In this document: positions 1-5,701 of the stretch, in pieces
Layout: the number at the start of each line of letters is the position of its first letter
Numbering within the stretch: position 1 is the stretch's first letter
From: CAKQOE01 sp051892195
Lineage (GTDB): Bacteria > Bacillota > Clostridia > Peptostreptococcales > Anaerovoracaceae
Direction: 5' to 3'
Length of the DNA stretch: 6,651 nt
Assembly: GCA_051892195.1 (NCBI GenBank)
Contig: JBJFFZ010000004.1
Span: 1-6,651 of the forward strand
Made by a program: the position numbers and the translations under genes
Notes under the pieces: model-generated
What the model was told of the DNA's origin: nothing
The model's input: only the letters and a program-made list of their open reading frames with translations
The model's database searches: none

Positions 1-34
1 TTTCTTTGTATACGAATTTTTCGATGAAAGATTG

Positions 35-64
35 TTTACAGAGAAACAATTTATAATATATAAT
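35..64 (+). promoter_or_regulatory. Sigma-A-like promoter for the symporter
   Basis: TTTACA at 35-40 and a perfect TATAAT at 59-64 are separated by 18 bases, close to the sigma-A optimum. A second TATAAT lies at 52-57 but has no well-spaced -35 box. Transcription would begin near position 71, giving a leader of about 85 bases before the preferred start codon at 157. The surrounding sequence is very AT-rich, unlike the leader just downstream. Confidence 0.65.
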
Positions 65-82
65 AGACACGCTGGTTTTTTG

Positions 83-114
83 CGCCTGCCGGGCAGGCGG
101 CCGCAGGACCTGCG
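83..114 (+). promoter_or_regulatory. Two adjacent GC-rich inverted repeats in the symporter leader
   Basis: The first repeat is CGCCTGCC at 83-90 with GGCAGGCG at 92-99. The second is CGCAGG at 102-107 with CCTGCG at 109-114. As RNA they fold into short hairpins with loops of 3 to 5 bases. Arms can also cross-pair, for example CCTGC at 86-89 and onward with GCAGG at 103-107, so alternative folds are possible. No U-tract follows directly, so neither is a standard intrinsic terminator. They lie between the promoter and the ribosome binding site and could be a regulator binding site or a leader structure; which one is unknown. Confidence 0.45.
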
Positions 115-156
115 AAACGTTATTTTTATATTGATATTATGAATGAGGAGAAGATA

Positions 157-1404
157 ATGAAAGAAAAGAGAAAGCTTTCTCTGGCAGGACAGATTTTTAT
201 CGCTCTGGTCCTGGCCATCATTGCCGGCATTCTCATGGTGAACCATGTGGAATTCGCAACATCCTACATTAAGCCCTTCGGAACTATTTTCCTGAATCTG
301 CTTAAGTTTATCGTCGTACCGATCGTACTGTTCTCTATCATGGTGGGCATTATTTCCATGCAGGATATCCGCAAGGTAGGCTCCATCGGATGGAAGACGG
401 TGGTTTACTATATGTGCACCACTGCATTTGCGGTTTCCATCGGTCTTGCTGTGGCAAATATCGCAAAGGGATTCTTCCCGGTGCTTTCCACATCGGATCT
501 GGTGTATGAACCGGCAGCCACCACACAGAACTTTATGGACACCGTTGTGGGGATTTTCCCTTCCAACTTTATTGCTCCGCTGTCAGAGTCCACCATGCTT
601 CAGGTCATCGTTATGGCCATTCTCCTGAGCTTCGGTATTCTGATTGCCGGCGAAAAGGGCAAGGTGGCTTCCGATGTGGTGGAAAGCTTCAATGAAGTAT
701 TTATGAGAGTCATGGAGCTGATTCTGAAGCTGTCTCCAATCGGCGTATTCTGCCTGCTCTGCCCGGTTGTTGCAGAGAACGGCCCGAAGATTCTGGAATC
801 TCTGGCTATGGTAATCCTGGCAGCATACATCTGCTACATCCTCCATGCAGTTGTGATCTACTCCTTATCCGTTGCAGCTCTGGGAAAGATGAGCCCGCTG
901 AAGTTCTTTAAGGGCATGGTGCCGGCCATCATCTTTGCCTTCTCATCTGCATCTTCTGTAGGTACACTGCCGATCAACATGGAATGCACACAGAATCTGG
1001 GCGTTAAGAAGGAATATTCCTCCTTTATCCTCCCGCTGGGCGCAACCATCAACATGGACGGAACAGCCATTTATCAGGGCGTATGCGCCATCTTTATCGC
1101 TTCCTGCTACGGAATCGACCTGACCTTCGGTCAGATGATGACCATCGTCCTCACTGCCACACTGGCTTCCATCGGTACTGCAGGCGTTCCGGGAGCAGGC
1201 ATGGTAATGCTGGCTATGGTACTGACAAGCGTAGGCCTGCCGATCGACGGTATCGCCCTTGTTGCCGGTGTTGACCGTATCTTCGATATGGGACGTACAA
1301 CCCTCAATATTACAGGGGATGCAGCATGCTCCATCGTTGTATCCCGTCTGGAGGAAAAGCGTCTGGAAAAGAAGGCTGCAAAGTCAGAAGGGGCTGAGGC
1401 GTAA
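157..1404 (+). CDS. Dicarboxylate/amino acid:cation symporter (DAACS family)
   Basis: This is a secondary transporter of the glutamate/aspartate/dicarboxylate family, which moves acidic substrates into the cell with Na+ or H+. I chose ATG 157 (415 residues) over the in-frame ATG at 139 because GAGGAG at 145-150 sits 6 bases upstream of 157, while 139 has no Shine-Dalgarno. Counting from 157, the protein is hydrophobic throughout, with a serine-rich hairpin motif SSASSVGTLP (263-272), NMDGT (299-303) for cation binding, the glycine-rich GTAGVPGAG (340-348) and a C-terminal helix with D377, R380, T381, N384 and D388. By family alignment these match the substrate residues of archaeal GltPh (D394, R397, T398, N401, D405). 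The retained arginine favours an acidic substrate such as glutamate, aspartate or a C4-dicarboxylate over a neutral amino acid. Length is typical of the family. It has its own promoter and is followed by a terminator, so it appears monocistronic. The exact substrate and coupling ion cannot be read from sequence; cystine-type relatives also exist. Confidence 0.95.
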   Translation: MKEKRKLSLAGQIFIALVLAIIAGILMVNHVEFATSYIKPFGTIFLNLLKFIVVPIVLFSIMVGIISMQDIRKVGSIGWKTVVYYMCTTAFAVSIGLAVANIAKGFFPVLSTSDLVYEPAATTQNFMDTVVGIFPSNFIAPLSESTMLQVIVMAILLSFGILIAGEKGKVASDVVESFNEVFMRVMELILKLSPIGVFCLLCPVVAENGPKILESLAMVILAAYICYILHAVVIYSLSVAALGKMSPLKFFKGMVPAIIFAFSSASSVGTLPINMECTQNLGVKKEYSSFILPLGATINMDGTAIYQGVCAIFIASCYGIDLTFGQMMTIVLTATLASIGTAGVPGAGMVMLAMVLTSVGLPIDGIALVAGVDRIFDMGRTTLNITGDAACSIVVSRLEEKRLEKKAAKSEGAEA

Positions 1405-1447
1405 GCTCTGCTTACAGATGCAGCTTTGATTGCAAATAAACTTTAAT

Positions 1448-1534
1448 TAAAAAAAGAAAACCGGCGGGCCGGTCCTGCCTGGATCTGAAAAACAGAATCC
1501 CGGCAGAACTTCTGGTCCGGCGGTCTTTTTTATT
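1448..1534. terminator. Bidirectional intrinsic terminator between convergent genes
   Basis: A long imperfect stem-loop lies between an A-run (1449-1455) and a T-run (1526-1531). GCCGG near 1468-1472 pairs with CCGGC near 1517-1521. Inside it CTGCC pairs with GGCAG and GGAT with ATCC, around an A-rich loop. A local palindrome, ACCGGC-GG-GCCGGT, lies in the left arm. The flanking A and T tracts give a U-tail in either direction, which suits a site between the symporter (plus) and the CAP gene (minus). Confidence 0.8.
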
Positions 1535-1572
1535 GTTCGGAAGGGTATTCTGTTATTTCTGAGGGATCAGAA

Positions 1573-2281
1573 TCAGCCCCGCTCAGCCAGGAAAACCTGT
1601 ACCCAGTACGGCTTTCCGCTGGCGCTGACTGCATAGCCCACCCCCATGGAGGTGTACTGGCTGCCCAGAATATTGGCCCGGTGGCCGGAGGAATTCATCC
1701 AGCTGTTCATTACGGAAGAAGCCGTTTTCTGTCCGGCAGCGATGTTTTCCCCTGCGGAGGTGTAAGCGATTCCCCGGGCGGAAAGCATATCAAAGGCAGA
1801 GCCGTATGTAGGGGAGGTGTGGGAGAAATACCCGTTTTCTGCCATATCCTCCGCTTTCAGCTGGGCAACTGCCTGGGCTCCTTCATGAAGNNNNNNNNNN
1901 NNNNNNNNNNNNNNNNNNNNNNNNNNNNNNNNNNNNNNNNNNNNNNNNNNNNNNNNNNNNNNNNNNNNNNNNNNNNNNNNNNNNNNNNNNATTCTGCTGG
2001 CCATCCTGCTGAATGTTCTGCTGCTGATCCTGCGGTTCTTCCTGCTGCGCCCCGCTGCCACATGCAGGAGTCTGCGTCTGAGGAAGGCTGCAGGAGCCGG
2101 AAGGAGCATACATGCAGGTATATGAATTGCAGTACCTCCACAGCATGGGATGTGTATCGTCTGAGCAATGCCACCAGGAGGCGGTCCGGCAGGTTGCGGC
2201 GGAAGCCGTCACAGGCAGGGCAGCCAGGGCTGCCGCGGTAAAGCAGAGTACTGCGGTTCGGAATTTTTTACTGAGTTTCAT
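1573..2281 (-). CDS. Secreted CAP-domain (SCP/PR-1, YkwD-like) protein, split by an assembly gap
   Basis: The start is ATG at 2281, preceded by AGAAAGGAAA about 10 bases upstream. The first 97 residues, up to the gap, comprise a signal peptide (KK, a hydrophobic core, then ASA before a likely cleavage near residue 28), a segment with six cysteines (31, 39, 51, 56, 64, 74) and a Q/N/D-rich linker starting near residue 79. After the gap, 105 residues form most of a CAP domain: FSHTS with a cavity histidine, GENIA with a cavity glutamate, WMNSSGHRANIL with the GHR histidine, and a final WVQVF strand before TGA at 1573-1575. The first CAP helix (the usual NxxR region) is missing and must lie in the gap. 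The fragments sit in different frames only because the placeholder is 100 bases. Each ends exactly on a codon boundary, so a true gap divisible by three restores one reading frame. CAP proteins in bacteria are extracellular and mostly of unknown function. The promoter is probably at 2420-2448. Confidence 0.85.
1891..1990. other. Assembly gap (100 N) inside the CAP gene
   Basis: Exactly 100 undetermined bases, the conventional placeholder for a gap of unknown size. The right edge borders CAG/AAC-rich coding sequence for a Q/N-rich linker, so an unresolved low-complexity repeat may have caused the break. The true gap should hold at least the first CAP helix, roughly 20 codons by comparison with the family. 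Confidence 0.9.
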
Positions 2282-2419
2282 GTTTTATCGTTTCCTTTCT
2301 GTCTGGCGCATGAGCATGTATGCTTGCCGTGCACAGTCACGCGCTTTCACACTTCAGTTTCAACTGCTCTCCGGAGAAGGATCTGGAAAAGTTTTTCCCT
2401 TTTGACAGGTCCTGTTTCT

Positions 2420-2448
2420 ATCTTAGCGTTGATGGCCGGAGATGTCAT
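2420..2448 (-). promoter_or_regulatory. Candidate sigma-A-like promoter for the CAP gene
   Basis: Read on the minus strand, ATGACA (2448-2443) is followed after exactly 17 bases by TAAGAT (2425-2420). The -35 box matches 5 of 6 consensus bases and the -10 box 4 of 6. Transcription would start near 2413, leaving a leader of about 130 bases before ATG 2281. A small palindrome (2405-2415) falls at the predicted start point. Confidence 0.45.
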
Positions 2449-2492
2449 GTATGGGATCCATGGTAAAACAGGAAAGAGCTTCCAGTGACGGG

Positions 2493-2518
2493 CAGGGGCG
2501 GCGGGACGCCGCGGCCTG
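2493..2518. repeat. GC-rich hairpin without a terminator tail
   Basis: CAGG (2493-2496) pairs with CCTG (2515-2518), enclosing a perfect GCGGCG (2498-2503) and CGCCGC (2507-2512) stem around GGA. The sequence after it on the plus strand is an A-run, not a T-run, and no T-run follows on the minus strand, so it is not an ordinary intrinsic terminator in either direction. Its CCTG arm also belongs to a second inverted repeat, CCTGAA (2515-2520) with TTCAGG (2530-2535), so the two folds exclude each other. Confidence 0.5.
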
Positions 2519-2525
2519 AAAAAAA

Positions 2526-2562
2526 TTAGTTCAGGTTAACCAATTGTAACAATTGACTAACC
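2526..2562. promoter_or_regulatory. Operator-like nested inverted repeat upstream of the CDF gene
   Basis: CAATTG (2541-2546) and CAATTG (2550-2555) flank TAA. Outside them GGTTA (2534-2538) matches TAACC (2558-2562), with AC on each side symmetrically, so the dyad spans 29 bases. TTAGT (2526-2530) and ACTAA (2556-2560) form a further complementary pair. The site overlaps the proposed -35 box at 2553-2558, the expected position for a repressor. AT-rich dyads of this kind resemble targets of MarR- or TetR-type regulators, but no regulator gene is in the window. Confidence 0.5.
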
Positions 2563-2582
2563 GGCAGCATAAAGAGTACCAT
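2553..2582 (+). promoter_or_regulatory. Candidate promoter for the CDF gene / ygiQ unit
   Basis: TTGACT (2553-2558) is followed after 18 bases by TACCAT (2577-2582). The -35 box matches 5 of 6 consensus bases and the -10 box 4 of 6. A start near 2589 would give a leader of about 110 bases. The overlap with the inverted repeat at 2534-2562 fits a regulated promoter. The weak -10 box makes this tentative. Confidence 0.4.
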
Positions 2583-2602
2583 AGGGAACAATCAGTCATG
2601 CC

Positions 2603-2640
2603 TGCCGGGGAATCAGGAAATGATGGGTTTTCCCCGGGCA
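2603..2640 (+). promoter_or_regulatory. Stable hairpin in the CDF gene leader
   Basis: TGCCGGGGAA (2603-2612) pairs with TTCCCCGGGCA (2630-2640), ten pairs with one bulged G, around a 17-base loop. It lies about 60 bases upstream of the start codon. No U-tract follows it. An outer pairing of CTGCC with GGCAG at 2645-2649 could compete with the lower stem. I could not match it to a known metal riboswitch from memory. Confidence 0.5.
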
Positions 2641-2663
2641 TTGCGGCAGAAAACAGGCGGTAT

Positions 2664-2688
2664 GCGGAAAAACCGCGGGAAAAACCGC
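2664..2688 (+). repeat. Short tandem repeat next to the CDF ribosome binding site
   Basis: GCGGAAAAACC (2664-2674) is followed at once by GCGGGAAAAACC (2675-2686) and then GC. Each unit plus the next GC can form a small GCGG/CCGC stem around an A-rich loop. The repeat ends three bases before the GGAGG at 2691-2695, so its folding could affect ribosome access. Confidence 0.4.
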
Positions 2689-2701
2689 AGGGAGGTCAAT
2701 T

Positions 2702-3796
2702 GTGAAAGAGGAAAACAGAAAGCAGAACCCGGAAGCCCTGGATCCGTCCGGGGTCATGATGCGGGTTTCCGCAGTAAGTGTATTTTTTAATATTGTGCTG
2801 ACGGCGTTCAAGCTGGTGGCGGGGATTGCGGGAAAATCCTCCGCCATGGTTGCGGATGCGGTCCATTCTCTGTCCGATGTGGCAGGCTCCGGTCTGGTGA
2901 TGCTGGGGGCAAAGCTGTCGGGAAAGGAATCCGATCCGGAGCATCCCTACGGCCACGAGCGGCTGGAATGCGTAGTGGCGTTGATTCTTGCAAATCTTCT
3001 GCTTCTTATAGGGGCCGGAATCGGCTATAATGGAATCAGAGATCTTATGGATCCCACCGCCCAGGCGGTGCCCGGAATGCTGGCTCTGTCCGCCGCCGTC
3101 GTTTCTCTGGCGGTGAAGGAAGCCCTGTTCTGGTACACCAGAGCAGCAGCAAAAAAGATCAATTCCGTGTCCCTTATGGCAGAGGCCTGGCATCATCGCT
3201 CCGACGCCCTGTCTTCCATCGGAAGCTTTGTAGGGATTCTGGGAGCCATTCTCGGATATCCGGTGCTTCAGCCCCTGGCCTGCCTGCTTATCGCCCTGAT
3301 GATCCTCAAGGTGGCAGTGGACATCTACCGGGATACCCTCAGCCGCCTCATCGATCACTCCTGCAGCGCAGATGCAGCAGATGAGCTGCGCAGCGTGGTG
3401 CTGGGGGTGGACGGAGTCCTGGGCATCGACGATATGAAAACAAGATTATTCGGATCCAGAATCTATGTGGATGTGGAGATCTGCTGCAGCGGGGAGCTGA
3501 AGCTGCGGGAGGCTCATCAGATTGCGGAGGCCGTTCACGATGCGGTGGAAAACAGCCGCAGCGATATCAAGCACTGCATGGTTCATGTCAATCCTCTGCA
3601 GGAGGAAGGGCCGCAGGACCGGGCGCTGCAGGAGGATCATGGCGGGGCAGATGCTGCGCCGGGCNNNNNNNNNNNNNNNNNNNNNNNNNNNNNNNNNNNN
3701 NNNNNNNNNNNNNNNNNNNNNNNNNNNNNNNNNNNNNNNNNNNNNNNNNNNNNNNNNNNNNNNNCGGAAGGCGGGGATCCGGAGGATTCCGAATAA
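2702..3796 (+). CDS. Cation diffusion facilitator (CDF) family metal exporter, C-terminal tail gapped
   Basis: CDF proteins are inner-membrane antiporters that export divalent metals, commonly Zn2+, Fe2+, Co2+, Cd2+ or Mn2+, in exchange for protons. The start is GTG at 2702, with GGAGG at 2691-2695 six bases upstream. Six hydrophobic segments are visible between about residues 20 and 208. The transport site is seen as H55-SLS-D59 in helix 2 and H164-HRS-D168 in helix 5. This HxxxD/HxxxD arrangement is more typical of zinc-type than manganese-type CDFs. HPYGHERLE (81-89), the conserved loop before helix 3, is present. Residues about 222-298 form the cytoplasmic ferredoxin-like domain, ending at HVNP. 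After that comes an acidic tail that enters a 100-N gap after residue 321. With the gap taken as 100 bases, the frame ends EGGDPEDSE then TAA at 3794-3796; the true ending depends on the real gap length. ygiQ follows 24 bases later, probably on the same transcript. Confidence 0.9.
   Translation: MKEENRKQNPEALDPSGVMMRVSAVSVFFNIVLTAFKLVAGIAGKSSAMVADAVHSLSDVAGSGLVMLGAKLSGKESDPEHPYGHERLECVVALILANLLLLIGAGIGYNGIRDLMDPTAQAVPGMLALSAAVVSLAVKEALFWYTRAAAKKINSVSLMAEAWHHRSDALSSIGSFVGILGAILGYPVLQPLACLLIALMILKVAVDIYRDTLSRLIDHSCSADAADELRSVVLGVDGVLGIDDMKTRLFGSRIYVDVEICCSGELKLREAHQIAEAVHDAVENSRSDIKHCMVHVNPLQEEGPQDRALQEDHGGADAAPGXXXXXXXXXXXXXXXXXXXXXXXXXXXXXXXXXXEGGDPEDSE
3665..3764. other. Assembly gap (100 N) in the CDF gene tail
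   Basis: A second run of exactly 100 undetermined bases, a placeholder of unknown true size. It lies after the conserved CDF domain ends, so the transport and cytoplasmic domains are intact on the left. The left edge falls on a codon boundary of the CDF frame. If the true length were a multiple of three, the frame would end at a later stop overlapping the start of ygiQ instead of at 3796. Confidence 0.9.
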
Positions 3797-3820
3797 AGTC
3801 ATACCAACGGAGGGTACTTT

Positions 3821-5701
3821 ATGTTTCTGCCCGTTACAGAAAAAGAAATGAAAGACCGGGGCTGGGAGGCCCCGGATTTTGTCATGGTTACAGGGGATGC
3901 CTACGTGGATCATCCCTCCTTCGGCCATGCCATTATCAGCCGGCTTTTAGAAAGCCGGGGCTATAAAGTGGCGATTCTGGCTCAGCCGGACTGGAAAAGC
4001 ACCAGAGACTTTATGCGCTTTGGACGTCCCCGGCTGGGCTTTCTTGTAAATTCCGGCAACGTGGATTCCATGGTGAATCACTATTCCGTGTTCCGGCACC
4101 GCCGCAAAACCGATTATTATTCTCCGGGAGGGGAGGCAGGACACCGGCCGGACCGGGCTGTCATCGTGTACTGCAATAAAATCCGTGAGGCCTACGGAAA
4201 GGACGTCCCTGTGATCATCGGGGGCATCGAGGCCAGCCTTCGCCGCATGGGGCACTACGACTACTGGGATGACCGGGTCCGCAACTCCATCCTTTTAGAC
4301 GCTCAGGCGGATCTCCTGCTGTACGGCATGGGAGAGCATTCTGTGGTGGAGGTGGCGGAAGCCCTGAACGCAGGCATTGATGTCCGGGATATCACCTGGG
4401 TCCGGGGAACCGTCTACCGCACCGCAGACCCGGAATTTGAGGCGAACAACGCATGGGATGACCAGCTCCAGATGCTTCCGTCCTTTGCAGAAATCCGGGA
4501 CTCAAAGAAGAAATATGCAGAGAGCTTCCTGATCCAGTACCGCAATACGGATTCTGTTACGGGAAAGCGCCTGGCGGAGGCCTGCGGAAACGGGGTCTAT
4601 GTGGTTCAGAATCCCCCGGCAGAGCCTCTTTCCACCATGGAGCTGGACGATGTGTACGAGCTGCCCTACGAGCGCGCTGCGCACCCCATGTATGACGAGG
4701 CGGGAGGGGTTCCTGCCATCCGGGAGGTGAAGTTCAGCCTGACCTCCACCCGGGGATGCTTCGGAGGCTGCAGCTTCTGTGCCCTGACCTTTCATCAGGG
4801 ACGGCGGATTCAGGTCCGCAGCAAGGAATCCCTTGTCCGGGAAGCCCTTGCCCTGACCCGGGACCCGGAGTTTAAGGGCTATATCCACGATGTGGGGGGA
4901 CCTACGGCAAACTTTCAGAAGCCGGCCTGCGAAAAACAGCTGGAGCACGGGGTCTGCACCCACCGGGACTGCCTGTATCCCAGGGTCTGCAGCAATATCG
5001 CTCCGGATCACAGCCAGTATCTGGAAATCCTCCGGGAGCTCCGCTCCCTGCCCGGGGTGAAGAAGGTCTTTATCCGCTCCGGGATCCGCTTTGACTATCT
5101 GATGGCGGATAAGGAAACAGGAAAAGAATTTCTGCAGGAGCTGTGCCGCCACCATGTCAGCGGCACTCTGAAGGTGGCGCCGGAGCATATTTCGGACAAC
5201 GTGCTGCGGCGGATGCACAAGCCGCCCCGGCGGGTATTTGAGGACTTCTGGAAGGCCTATGAGGAGGAAAACCGTCGGATCGGAAAAAAGCAGTATCTGA
5301 TTCCGTATTTTATCTCCTCCCATCCGGGCTCTACCCTGGAGGACGCCTGCAGCCTGTCCCTGTTTCTGAAAAAGCATGGATTTGTGCCGGATCAGGTGCA
5401 GGATTTCTACCCGACTCCTGCAACCCTGTCCACCTGCATGTACTACACCGGGTACGATCCTGTGGCCGGGGAGCCGGTGTATGTGGCAAAGGATCCGGAG
5501 GAAAAGCGGATGCAGCGGGCCATGCTGCACTTCAACAAGCCGGAGAACGGGCCTCTGGTGCGCAAAGCCCTGAAGCAGATCGGAAGAGAGGATCTCATAG
5601 GCTATGGGCCGGAGGCTCTGGTGCGGCCGGAGCAGAAGGAAAGGAAAAAACATGGGTCTCATACGGGAACTGGAAAAAATCATGGACGGCGCAGAAAATG
5701 A
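3821..5701 (+). CDS. ygiQ: YgiQ-family radical SAM protein
   Basis: A complete 626-residue member of the YgiQ family (formerly UPF0313), cytoplasmic radical S-adenosylmethionine proteins whose reaction is not established to my knowledge. The start at ATG 3821 is set by GGAGGG (3809-3814) six bases upstream and by the typical N-terminus (FLPVTEKEM, then DAYVDHPSFGHA). Residues 1 to about 300 are the family-specific N-terminal domain, including GGIEASLRR (134-142). The radical SAM core begins near 300 with C313-x3-C317-x2-C320, the cysteines that bind the 4Fe-4S cluster. A second cysteine group follows at 370, 379, 384 and 390, ending in CLYPRVC, also seen in family members. KVAPEH (451-456) and the QDFYPTP region (527-533) are further family landmarks. 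The C-terminus becomes basic (KERKKHGSHTG onward) where it overlaps the next gene. Some relatives, such as the E. coli protein, are longer. It is co-directional with the CDF gene upstream and the methyltransferase downstream. Confidence 0.95.
   Translation: MFLPVTEKEMKDRGWEAPDFVMVTGDAYVDHPSFGHAIISRLLESRGYKVAILAQPDWKSTRDFMRFGRPRLGFLVNSGNVDSMVNHYSVFRHRRKTDYYSPGGEAGHRPDRAVIVYCNKIREAYGKDVPVIIGGIEASLRRMGHYDYWDDRVRNSILLDAQADLLLYGMGEHSVVEVAEALNAGIDVRDITWVRGTVYRTADPEFEANNAWDDQLQMLPSFAEIRDSKKKYAESFLIQYRNTDSVTGKRLAEACGNGVYVVQNPPAEPLSTMELDDVYELPYERAAHPMYDEAGGVPAIREVKFSLTSTRGCFGGCSFCALTFHQGRRIQVRSKESLVREALALTRDPEFKGYIHDVGGPTANFQKPACEKQLEHGVCTHRDCLYPRVCSNIAPDHSQYLEILRELRSLPGVKKVFIRSGIRFDYLMADKETGKEFLQELCRHHVSGTLKVAPEHISDNVLRRMHKPPRRVFEDFWKAYEEENRRIGKKQYLIPYFISSHPGSTLEDACSLSLFLKKHGFVPDQVQDFYPTPATLSTCMYYTGYDPVAGEPVYVAKDPEEKRMQRAMLHFNKPENGPLVRKALKQIGREDLIGYGPEALVRPEQKERKKHGSHTGTGKNHGRRRK
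3856..3875 (+). repeat. Terminator-like hairpin inside the start of ygiQ
   Basis: CCGGGGC (3856-3862) pairs perfectly with GCCCCGG (3869-3875) around TGGGAG, and is followed by ATTTTG. It lies 36 to 55 bases into the coding sequence. A seven-pair GC stem with four following T bases is a weak terminator or pause signal at most. Confidence 0.45.
3940..3958 (+). repeat. Perfect 8-bp inverted repeat inside ygiQ
   Basis: CCGGCTTT (3940-3947) and AAAGCCGG (3951-3958) flank TAG with no mismatch. It encodes the family-conserved SRLLESRG region, so part of the symmetry could follow from codon choice. No T-run follows. Confidence 0.45.

Larger units (their letters stand above)
2282..2701. other. 420-base divergent intergenic region
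   Basis: No convincing protein gene is visible here. The left part holds the minus-strand promoter and leader of the CAP gene, with short palindromes ACAGG-T-CCTGT (2405-2415) and GGAAAA-G-TTTTCC (around 2386-2399). The middle (2493-2562) carries three overlapping inverted repeats. The right part (2583-2701) is a structured leader for the CDF gene, with a strong hairpin and a short direct repeat. A 35-codon open frame (2598-2705) whose stop overlaps the CDF start is possible but weakly supported. Confidence 0.7.

Noticed and set aside
111..125. Catabolite-response (cre-like) element in the symporter leader
   Set aside because: TGCGAAACGTTATT resembles the consensus only if a base is skipped; aligned strictly, the key CG and flanks do not match.
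139..156. ATG at 139 as the symporter start
   Set aside because: It has no Shine-Dalgarno, and the GAGGAG at 145-150 lies between it and the better-placed ATG at 157.
2402..2407. TTGACA on the plus strand as a promoter
   Set aside because: No acceptable -10 box lies 15 to 19 bases downstream.
2598..2705. 35-codon leader open frame before the CDF gene as a real gene
   Set aside because: There is only a weak, distant GGG upstream and no recognisable protein features. It is mentioned as a possibility in the leader finding but not called.
2696..3358. Open frame antisense to the CDF gene (220 codons)
   Set aside because: It shadows a recognised transporter; its Gln/His/Gly-rich composition is typical of antisense reading.
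3609..3620. 12-base match GGCCGCAGGACC shared with 99-110
   Set aside because: One copy is in a leader and the other in the CDF coding sequence, with no matching flanks. It is probably coincidence in GC-rich DNA.
4502..5683. Long open frame antisense to ygiQ (393 codons)
   Set aside because: It lies wholly opposite a well-supported gene, lacks recognisable domains and is explained by GC-rich codon bias.
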